A stretch of 64,000 nt of DNA, taken from Oscillatoriales cyanobacterium. GTDB lineage: Bacteria > Cyanobacteriota > Cyanobacteriia > Cyanobacteriales > Microcoleaceae. The position numbers and the translations under genes were made by a program. Positions within the stretch are counted from its first letter, which is position 1; each line of letters opens with the position of its first letter. Positions 53,836 through 61,860 of the stretch are shown here, piece by piece. The stretch lies in NCBI GenBank assembly GCA_004293365.1, contig RDYN01000010.1, forward strand, positions 1 to 64,000. The letters are read 5' to 3'. The notes under the pieces are model-generated. The model saw only the letters and a list, made by a program, of their open reading frames with translations, did not search any database and had not been told where the DNA came from.

Positions 53836-56800
53836 TCACACATTTCTAAATTCCTCAATCAAATCAATAATTCGATCGCACCGGAAGTTATTCGCCAAAT
53901 CCGCGATCGCGCTGCGGTAAGGAGCATCAACAGGAGGCACCGACAACAGCAGCCGAAAAATCTCCTCATTATCAACCGAATCCGCCGCATCGTACAACTC
54001 ATCAACCCATTGGGGCGGCATAGTTTCAAAAAATGAAGCATTCAGCGCAACAGGCAAAGAGGCCGTCACAGTCGGCGCCGAAACATCACCACCAGCCACA
54101 GCATCAGAACTCGGCGAAGCTTCTCGATCGTAAACATAGCGGACACCCAGATACTTAGCCATCTTTTCCAGAATGACTTGTTCCCGAAAAGGCTTCGCCA
54201 CAAAATCATCGCACCCAGCAGACAAAATCACCGATCGCTCCTCATCAAAAGCACTCGCCGTCAGAGCAATAATCACCGTTGCTTGACCCTTCAAATGCGC
54301 TTTAATCTGTTTAGTAGCTTCGTAGCCATCCATCACCGGCATCCGCATATCCATCCAAATCAAATGAGGTTCCCAACTCGACCACACGGACAAAGCTTCA
54401 ACGCCATTTTCAGCCTGCCGCACAGTAAAACCGAGAGATGACAGCATTCTCACCAGCAACAAACGGCTTTCTTCGCGATCGTCCACAGCTAAAATGCGGT
54501 ATTGCGGCTGTCCCGGTTCCAAACCCACAACGCGGCGAGTTGTTTGAGCCACCTGAATTTCCACTGCATTAGGGAGCGAAACTTTAACATCAAATCTAAA
54601 AATGCTGCCCTTACCGACGCTGCTTGTCACCGTCATTTCTCCTCCCATTAACTCAACGAACTGTTTGCTAATCGGCAAGCCTAAACCAGTTCCTTCATGA
54701 GCTTTTCTCCCGCTTTCTGTCTGAGCAAAAGGCTTAAACAAATTGTCCATTTCTTGGGCAGAAATTCCCGCCCCCGTGTCTTCCACTTCAAAGAGCAAGC
54801 TGCAATTTGCGATCGGCGGAATCTCTCCGTTATTTCTGTTTGACAACAGCTCATGTTTGATTCTCAAATTAACACCACCTTCCGCCGTAAACTTAATCGC
54901 ATTTCCCACCACATTAATCAATACTTGGCGCAACTTGCTTTCATCGGTTTCTACATATTGAGGGAGGTTGAGCGTGGTATCACAAATTAACTGCAACCCT
55001 TTTTTTTCTGCTTGCAGCTTCAGCATCTCTTCAGTATTCTTTAGCATTGTATGCAAGTCGAAAGTGCTGTTATTGAGTGTCACCAGCCCGACTTCTATTT
55101 TGGACATTTGCAGAATATTGTTGATCAGATCGAGCAAATGTTCCCCGCTGCGGCTAATAATTCCTAAATATTGCTGTTGGTCAGCACCGAGGGCTGCAGA
55201 TCTGGCCAGCAGTTGAGTGAAACCCAGAATCGCGTTGAGGGGAGTTCGCAATTCGTGGCTCATATTCGAGAGAAATTCACTTTTCGCCCTGTTGGCTCTG
55301 TCGGCTTCTTCTTTGGCTTTTTGCAGCGCTATTTCTGCTTGTTTGCGCTCAGTAATATCGCTGGCTGTGCCTGTGGTGCCGGTGATATTTCCTGCTGCAT
55401 CCAATCGCGCGATCGCCTTTGTATTGACATCTATCAGCCTGCCGTCTTTCCCTAATACTATACTTTCGTACTGAAAAACAGCATCTCCCGTCAGCAAGTG
55501 CTGCTGAAGTTCTCGATTCCGGTCTATTTGTGCTGGCGCTAAGAAATCGCTAAAAGAATAGCCGAGCATTTCTTCCGGATCGTAACCGTAGATTTGTTTG
55601 ACAGCTTGGTTGACAAAAGTCAGGTGTCCTTGGGCATCGCAAGACCAGATAATATCTTGAGAAGTTTCAACTAAATGACGGTATTTTTCTTCACTTTCTG
55701 CTAATGCTATTTCCGCCAGCTTGCGGGGAGTAATATCCATCAAAGTTGTGAAGAGTTTAGTCACTTGCCCTTGTTGGTTGACAACTACTTCTCCTCTGGA
55801 TTCGATGTAGCGGATGAAGCCACCTTCACTTGTCTGTGACGGGCAATTATCCGCAGCAATTGTCGATTCCGGGCGGAGGATGCGATATTCCAAACTGTAG
55901 GATTGCCCGCTAGCAATAGTAGCGTCGATCGCAGTTTGCCATTTTTCGCGATCGTCCGGATGCACGTATTGCACAAACTCACTTAGTGTTGGCGCAGCCT
56001 CGGTTGCATCGAGACCGAAAATATGAGATAATTCTTCCGACCAAGTAGTTGTATTGGCCGAAAAATCGCATTCCCAATTGCCGATGCGGGCGATTCTCTG
56101 CGCTGCTGCTAAAGATGCAGCTACAGCCCGGAGTTTTTCTTCAGCCAATTTGCGATCGCTAATATCTTGAATCACAGAAATCACGCAGGTTTCGCCGTGA
56201 ATGTCAATGATCTCAGCAGACACCAGCCCGGTTCGGAGTTCCCAAGTTTTAGTGCGCCAATCAAATTCGTAGTTGCGAACAATTTTTTGTTCGTCTAACA
56301 TTGCAAACAACTTGGCGCGGGCTGGTTTGCTTTCCCAAAGATTGAAATCCAGCGCCGTGCGATCGATAATTTCTGCTGCCGAATAACCAATTGTCTGACA
56401 AAAAGCCTCATTCACTTCTAAATAACGACCGTCTTTAAGTCTAGTAATAGTAATCGGGTTGGGAGAAGAACGAAAAGCTTTAGCAAACTTTTCCTCAGAC
56501 AAGCGCAATTGTGCAGTCCGCTCCTCAACTAAAGTTTCCAATTCTTGATTCAGCTTTTGGAGTTGAGCATTTTGTTCCCCTAATTGCTTCTCCATAAAAT
56601 AGCTGTTGACCGCTTCTTTTAAGGTCAACTTCAAATCTTCTGACTGCCAAGGCTTAGATATGTAGCGGTACAATTTAGCATATTTAATAGTATTCGCCAC
56701 AGCTTCGAGGTCTGCTTGCCCCGTCAGCATGATTTTGATAGTTTTTGGGGAAATTATGTGAATCTGCTTCAGCAATTCGTCCCCTTTGATATTCGGCATC

Positions 56801-56994
56801 AGGTAGTCGGAAATCACAGCCACGATTTCGCAACCCTCTTCCAACAATTCATCTATCAACTCTAAAGCCTCTTCGCCGCCTTCCGCAGTTTCTAATAAAT
56901 GTTCTTCTCCCAGGGCTTTTTTTAACTCAATCTTCAAACTTTCAAGAATGATCGGTTCGTCATCCACGCAAATAATCACAGGTTTATTGTTCAT
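53836..56994 (-). CDS. hybrid kinase REC-PASx3-HisKA-HATPase-REC, 1052 aa
   Basis: First receiver of the MLTGQAD type with Asp63 (VAVISDYLMPNIKGDE), coiled coil (135-165), three PAS (about 167-290, 295-435, 440-555), HisKA with His580 in NMSHELRTPLNAILGF, HATPase (NVVGNAIKFT, EDTGAGISAQEMDNLFKPFAQT, GTGLGLPISKQFVELMGG), second receiver with Asp882 (LIWMDMRMPVMDG) and a helical tail. I start at ATG 56994 (MNNKPVIICVDDEP), which overlaps the upstream receiver's TGA as ATGA; the start at 57045 would read 17 codons of that receiver in another frame. The two are almost surely co-translated. Confidence 0.93.
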   Translation of the reverse strand: MNNKPVIICVDDEPIILESLKIELKKALGEEHLLETAEGGEEALELIDELLEEGCEIVAVISDYLMPNIKGDELLKQIHIISPKTIKIMLTGQADLEAVANTIKYAKLYRYISKPWQSEDLKLTLKEAVNSYFMEKQLGEQNAQLQKLNQELETLVEERTAQLRLSEEKFAKAFRSSPNPITITRLKDGRYLEVNEAFCQTIGYSAAEIIDRTALDFNLWESKPARAKLFAMLDEQKIVRNYEFDWRTKTWELRTGLVSAEIIDIHGETCVISVIQDISDRKLAEEKLRAVAASLAAAQRIARIGNWECDFSANTTTWSEELSHIFGLDATEAAPTLSEFVQYVHPDDREKWQTAIDATIASGQSYSLEYRILRPESTIAADNCPSQTSEGGFIRYIESRGEVVVNQQGQVTKLFTTLMDITPRKLAEIALAESEEKYRHLVETSQDIIWSCDAQGHLTFVNQAVKQIYGYDPEEMLGYSFSDFLAPAQIDRNRELQQHLLTGDAVFQYESIVLGKDGRLIDVNTKAIARLDAAGNITGTTGTASDITERKQAEIALQKAKEEADRANRAKSEFLSNMSHELRTPLNAILGFTQLLARSAALGADQQQYLGIISRSGEHLLDLINNILQMSKIEVGLVTLNNSTFDLHTMLKNTEEMLKLQAEKKGLQLICDTTLNLPQYVETDESKLRQVLINVVGNAIKFTAEGGVNLRIKHELLSNRNNGEIPPIANCSLLFEVEDTGAGISAQEMDNLFKPFAQTESGRKAHEGTGLGLPISKQFVELMGGEMTVTSSVGKGSIFRFDVKVSLPNAVEIQVAQTTRRVVGLEPGQPQYRILAVDDREESRLLLVRMLSSLGFTVRQAENGVEALSVWSSWEPHLIWMDMRMPVMDGYEATKQIKAHLKGQATVIIALTASAFDEERSVILSAGCDDFVAKPFREQVILEKMAKYLGVRYVYDREASPSSDAVAGGDVSAPTVTASLPVALNASFFETMPPQWVDELYDAADSVDNEEIFRLLLSVPPVDAPYRSAIADLANNFRCDRIIDLIEEFRNV

Positions 56995-57389
56995 ATTTTT
57001 TGCAAACCAGATTTTATAGTTTCTACTAATTCTTGGCCGTCCCACGGCTTGTACAAACAGCGGTGCAAGTTTGCCTGCTTTTTTACCCGTTCTATTGCTA
57101 TTTCGTCAGCTTGCCCGGTCAGCATAACTTTCACAATATTGGGATATTTTTGGTGAACCCGGATCAAAAATTCATCTCCTTTAATACCCGGCATTAACCA
57201 GTCAGATACTATGACCAAAATATCGCTTTCATCTTCTTCTTGAATTTCCTCGATAATTTCGAGAGCTTCATCGGCATTTTCTGCTACTTCATAGAGGTAA
57301 GCATCACCAAATTCTTTTTTGAGTTGGATTTTCAAACTGTTTAAGATAACGACTTCATCGTCAACGCACAAAATCACGGGTTTCGGCAT
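56991..57389 (-). CDS. single-domain response regulator, 132 aa
   Basis: Receiver with Asp63 (VIVSDWLMPGIKGDEFL), VKVMLTGQADE and LHRCLYKPWDGQELVETI. This subtype resembles the first receiver of the downstream kinase (e.g. ILNSLKIQLKK against ILESLKIELKK), so the pair probably arose by duplication. The ATGA overlap couples its translation to that kinase. There is no output domain. Confidence 0.93.
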   Translation of the reverse strand: MPKPVILCVDDEVVILNSLKIQLKKEFGDAYLYEVAENADEALEIIEEIQEEDESDILVIVSDWLMPGIKGDEFLIRVHQKYPNIVKVMLTGQADEIAIERVKKQANLHRCLYKPWDGQELVETIKSGLQKI

Positions 57390-57497
57390 AAAATTTTACT
57401 TTTTTTGGATGTTAAAATTGGGGGGCGTCTCGCCCCAGGTTTTTAATTGCCCTCAGTGATTTCGATAGTCCTGGACGCACTCCATGGCTCAAATGCC

Positions 57498-57745
57498 GAT
57501 CCCCCCTAACCCCCCTTAAAAAGGGGGGAACCTGAAAGCCCCCTTTTTTAAGGGGGGAACCTGAAAGCCCCCTTTTTTAAGGGGGGAACCTGAAAGCCCC
57601 CCTTTTTTAAGGGGGGAACCTGAAAGCCCCCCTTTTTTAAGGGGGGAACCTGAAAGCCCCCTTTTTTAAGGGGGGAACCTGAAAGCCCCCCTTTTTTAAG
57701 GGGGGAACCTGAAAGCCCCCCTTTTTAAGGGGGGTTGGGGGGATC
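57498..57745. repeat. amplified palindromic repeat: 7 tandem units of 29-30 bp
   Basis: A GATCCCCCCTAACCCCCC left end and GGTTGGGGGGATC right end belong to the dispersed GATCCCCC family. Between them the hairpin CCCCCTTTTTTAAGGGGGG is repeated, separated each time by the same AACCTGAAAG. It fills the gap 57390-57724 and runs over the 3' end of the CBS kinase gene. Confidence 0.93.
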
Positions 57746-60295
57746 GATGCGTAAATCCTGTTCTAGGGGCAAGAATACAGTAAATTGGGTTTGACCTGGC
57801 ACGCTTTCTACTTGCAGTTTACCTTGGTGTTTTTTAATGATTTTATGAACGATATCCAATCCCAAACCGCTGCCTTCTCCAGGAGGTTTAGTAGTGAAAA
57901 ATGGCTCAAAAATTCTGGGCATAATCTCTGGAGGAATGCCGGGGCCGCTGTCGGTAATACAGACTGATATTGCGTTATCTTCGTGTTTGACATCAATTTT
58001 TAACACTCCTTTGTTGCCCATCGCTTGTAAAGCATTATGAAGCAAATTTGTCCAAACTTGATTGAGTTCATCAGGATAGCATAGCACAGAGGGCAAATCA
58101 TTACCATAATTTCTGACGACTTCCACACCGTGTTTGATTTGGTAGTGGTAAAGCGTTAAAACAGTATCAATTCCGTCGGTAATATTGGCGATCGCCTTGG
58201 AACCAGACTGGTCGTAACGAGAGTAGCTTTTCAATGCAAAAACGATTTTGGCTGCCCTATCTGTCGCAGTAACAATATTTTTAGTGCTTTTTTGTACCGT
58301 AGCAAATTCGTAGGCGATTTTTAAAATATTTGGACTTGTGCTGTCTTTCAACAAAGGTAAAAAAGATTCGAGATTATTACTGGAAATACCAATATCTAAC
58401 AAGGTACAAGCAAGGCTGTCAGCGTCGTCAATTTTTTCTGATTCTAATTGCCGCTGCAAAAGTTTTTTCAACTGACGTTTTTCTTTACTAGATAAGTTGT
58501 CTGTTTCCGTACTTGAGTTGTACAGCAGGGCAAAGAAATCGTGCTGCCGTTCCGGGGAGAGTTGCTGGAAAAATATCGGCAACTGCTGCAATTGTTCGGC
58601 CCAGAAGTCGGCGATGTTCTGCACCGAGGAGCGAATCGCCCCTAAAGGAGAATTGATTTCGTGGGCAACTCCGGCAATTAACTGTCCGAGGGCTGCCATT
58701 TTTTCTGATTGAATCAGCTCTTGTTGAGTGCGCTTTAGTTCTTCCAGGGTATGAGCTAATTCTGCATTTTTTTGGGACAGCGCTGACTCTGCTAGTTTGC
58801 GGGCGCTGATGTTGCGGGCTACCCAAATCACAGCATCTTTTGAGAACAAAGAAATGCAGGCATAAAACCAAATTTCGCGGTCGCCAACTGTTAAGCTGTA
58901 GTCGAAATTGACCGTTTGTTGCGTCTCTAACACTTGCAGAACTAGCATCCACCAATCATCGGGGTTGTCGTCGTCAAAAAAATGTTCTACCGTCAAGCTG
59001 ACTAAATCGCAATCCGGCTCATAAACCGCTGCTGTATTGGTTGGCAAAACCTCTATATTGCCCTGACTGTCTAGCACCATAACGATGTCTGTCATTGCTT
59101 CAAAAACTGCACGGACTTTGCTTTCAGAAAAGTGCAATTTTTCTTCTAGCAATTGGCGATCGCTAATTTCTTGCTGCAATTCTTGGTTGCTGGCTGCTAG
59201 TTGAACCGTGCGCTCTAGAACTCGCTGTTCGAGTTCGGTGTTGAGGCGGCGAACTTCAGCTTCAGCGGTGGCGCGGTCTTGTATTTCCTTCTTTAACTGA
59301 CTGTTTGTGTTAATTAATTCTAAAGTACGCAGCTTAATTTGCTCTTCTAAATTTTCATTTAATAACCGCAACTGTTCCTCTATTTCGGTTCTCCGAAGCG
59401 CTTCTTTTTGCAATTGTTCGTTCACTTTTTTTAACTCCAGGAGATTTTCGGCAACTGTTTCCTGCAAAAGCTCGACATTCGCGTGCATTTCTACCGGATC
59501 TAAGGCGTGCAGCAGGGTACTTTGGGTGACAATTCCGGCTAAATATCCTCCCTCGTCTACGACCACCAAGCGCCGGATGCGGTGTTCCTGCATGAATTGG
59601 TGAGCCTCCCACAATGTAGCTTTTGCCTGCAAAGGCATCAGGGGAAAACTCATCGCGGCGGCGGCGCGAGTGCCAGCGAAATCGAGTCCGGCAGCTTGGA
59701 ATTTAACAATGTCCCGTTCTGTAATTATGCCCACAGGTTTCTGATTGTTGTTGTCGCACTCATTGCAAATGACTATGCAGCTTTTGCGCTGAGTTGCCAT
59801 CTGTTTTGCGACTTCTAAAACTGAGGTGTTAGTTGAGGCAACTATTACTTCTGCGGTCATAATTTCTTCGGCGCGCCGCATTTGCAGCAAGTCGCCCGGT
59901 TTCAGGATTTGACGGATGCTTTCTCCGGTGATGGCGCCGAGCAAGTTTCCGCTGTTGTCTGTGACGGGTAAGTGACGGATTTTTGCCGATCGCAATATAC
60001 TCAATATTTTGAAGATATTCCCCGCATTATCCAGAGAAATGGCGATCGGGTTTTGGGTCATTACCTCAGCAATTGCCATCCCTGCTAGCGGTATTTCGCT
60101 CGCAGTTATTTTCACAACATCGCGCTCTGTAAAAATTCCGATCAGTTGCCGATCGAACGCGATTAAAATGCAACTAGCCCTCGCCTCAGTCATCGCAGCG
60201 ATCGCGACTTTCAAGGGTGTATCTGGAGGGAGTACCGGCGGTTTGGCGATCGCCTGTTCTAAGAAGCTTTGGCTATCAGAAACTGTTATTGACAT
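57725..60295 (-). CDS. CBSx4-coiled coil-PAS-histidine kinase, 856 aa
   Basis: Four CBS motifs form two Bateman modules ([34 protein letters not shown] and [14 protein letters not shown] end them) in the first 270 residues and would bind adenine nucleotides. A long coiled coil (about 275-385) and a PAS (about 395-515) follow, then HisKA with His545 in [18 protein letters not shown] helical insertion separates it from the HATPase ([40 protein letters not shown]). ATG 60295 is chosen over an in-frame TTG at 60334. The last residues (RIDPPNPP) and stop are encoded by the palindromic repeat. The kinase end closely matches the gene at 61861. Confidence 0.93.
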   Translation of the reverse strand: MSITVSDSQSFLEQAIAKPPVLPPDTPLKVAIAAMTEARASCILIAFDRQLIGIFTERDVVKITASEIPLAGMAIAEVMTQNPIAISLDNAGNIFKILSILRSAKIRHLPVTDNSGNLLGAITGESIRQILKPGDLLQMRRAEEIMTAEVIVASTNTSVLEVAKQMATQRKSCIVICNECDNNNQKPVGIITERDIVKFQAAGLDFAGTRAAAAMSFPLMPLQAKATLWEAHQFMQEHRIRRLVVVDEGGYLAGIVTQSTLLHALDPVEMHANVELLQETVAENLLELKKVNEQLQKEALRRTEIEEQLRLLNENLEEQIKLRTLELINTNSQLKKEIQDRATAEAEVRRLNTELEQRVLERTVQLAASNQELQQEISDRQLLEEKLHFSESKVRAVFEAMTDIVMVLDSQGNIEVLPTNTAAVYEPDCDLVSLTVEHFFDDDNPDDWWMLVLQVLETQQTVNFDYSLTVGDREIWFYACISLFSKDAVIWVARNISARKLAESALSQKNAELAHTLEELKRTQQELIQSEKMAALGQLIAGVAHEINSPLGAIRSSVQNIADFWAEQLQQLPIFFQQLSPERQHDFFALLYNSSTETDNLSSKEKRQLKKLLQRQLESEKIDDADSLACTLLDIGISSNNLESFLPLLKDSTSPNILKIAYEFATVQKSTKNIVTATDRAAKIVFALKSYSRYDQSGSKAIANITDGIDTVLTLYHYQIKHGVEVVRNYGNDLPSVLCYPDELNQVWTNLLHNALQAMGNKGVLKIDVKHEDNAISVCITDSGPGIPPEIMPRIFEPFFTTKPPGEGSGLGLDIVHKIIKKHQGKLQVESVPGQTQFTVFLPLEQDLRIDPPNPP

Positions 60296-60360
60296 GGGCA
60301 AATCAAGGGGGATAGATGCAGGCGGAACCCGCAATTAATAGCTGGTAAAACTATAGTCAT

Positions 60361-61629
60361 TTATTGCAATGACATGGGAGGCGTCAGCCCCTCCCCTTTC
60401 CGTTTTACTTTGAGCGGATTAACCCGCCTCGGCCCAAGTACGCAGCTCCCTATCCCATTGCTGAACGCATTTGGGATTGCTTTTCTGAGGATATTGTACG
60501 CTGCATTCACATCGGAATTAATTAGCTGACCAACCGATGTTTTGTACAAACCCCGCTTAATCCGCCCCCCTGTAAACACAGGCTCTTTTTCAGTTTTTCC
60601 ATAAACAGGAATGGGGTCTAAACCTAAAAAACTGGAGCGGGATGTGTAGGATTCTTCCTGCACAATTACATTGATTCCCGCCAACCGAGCTTTGTACTCC
60701 AACATTTCAATTAATCGAGAGTGAGGAATACTAACAAAGTTTTGATTGGTTTGCGAACCGAGATCAATTTCTGTTTTCCACTGCGCGTTCTTGCCAATTA
60801 CTAGCGTCCCAATCTGCTTGGTGAGCAAAAGGTTAATAATTAGACGGCTAGCATGATGTAAGTAATTGTCAACTTTCTGATTCCGACAGCGAGTTAAGCG
60901 CTGAATGCGAGGCGAAGTTTTTCGACCTCTTTTTAATTTAGATTGTAATTGTGAAGAGCGTTTGTTATAAAACTGATTGATAGATTTCAGTGGTCGCCCG
61001 TTAATCAGGAGCGGGGTAAAACCCGGCTGATTTGAAGTTAACGCCACCAAGTTATCTAGTCCTAAATCAATGCTAGCCACAAAATTATCGTCGCTGGCGG
61101 TGGACTCTTGTTCATTGTAAATGACCTCAATTACATACGAATCGCATTTGGGAACCAACCTAACTTGGCAAATACGATCGGGATTTACTTTGGTTTTGAT
61201 TAAAATTTCCGTACCCGAAAGCTTGATGATTCCTTTCTTCAACTGCGTGCTGCTAATTGCTTGAATCGTGTACACGAGAATGTTTCGCCCTTTGACCTTA
61301 TCTTTGTACTTCGGCAGTTTTGGGCGACCAGTAAATTTAGATGGATCAGTTTTGTAAGCTTTAACCGCTTCAAAAAATGATTTCCAATTCTTGTCCAATA
61401 TCATCAAGATTTGCTGACTGACTTTGGCAGGCAATGCCTTGTATGCTTGATGAGACTTCATCAAACGATTCATTTCGTTGTAATTGATGTAACTCCATCC
61501 ATAAACAAAACTCTGACGAATGGCGTAGTTAGCAGCATTGTAGAGATTCTTGGATTTAAAAGCTAATTCATCAATTTGGGCGAAACGGTGTTCTGTAGAT
61601 TTAATGATATGCCTCTCTGCTAGTTGCAT
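60361..61629 (-). mobile_element. tnpB: TnpB-like RNA-guided nuclease/transposon gene without zinc ribbon
   Basis: A 422-residue IS200/IS605-type OrfB/TnpB. RuvC catalytic residues are present: Asp188 (ASIDLGLDNL), Glu326 (VQEESYTS) and Asp373 (INSDVNAAYNIL). Where most TnpB proteins have a four-cysteine zinc ribbon after TS, this one has RSSFLGLDPIPVYG and GRIKRGLY without cysteines, a variant I know from other cyanobacterial copies. There is no TnpA gene, so it is a stand-alone copy mobilised in trans, if at all. GGGAGG and CCTCCC near the stop form a hairpin and may belong to the element end or guide RNA. It lies between two related kinase genes; the kinase at 57725 starts only 66 bp downstream. 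Confidence 0.92.
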
Positions 61630-61860
61630 TCAGTGCCTCCATCTTTTAACGAGAGCAACATTTCCTTGTGAGACTTTCTTGACTATATGATACTACTATT
61701 GTTTATTGATGCTTACAAACTTAATGAAGTTTTATGATACCATTTTAGATTTGAGATTTCACAATCGCGGCACACTGACCGCCATCGAGGTCTAACATCG
61801 GTCTAAAGTTGTATTTTTGGTCGCGCCTCGGTATAAAGTATAAATTTTAGTGCTATGGCG

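Noticed and set aside
56995-57045. Longer start for the 53836 hybrid kinase
   Set aside because: It overlaps the receiver gene by 17 codons in another frame, while ATG 56994 gives a classical ATGA coupling and a standard receiver N-terminus.
57498-57745. CRISPR array-like regular repeat
   Set aside because: The 10-bp spacers are all the same sequence, units are only 29-30 bp including spacer, and no cas gene is present; it is an amplified palindromic repeat.
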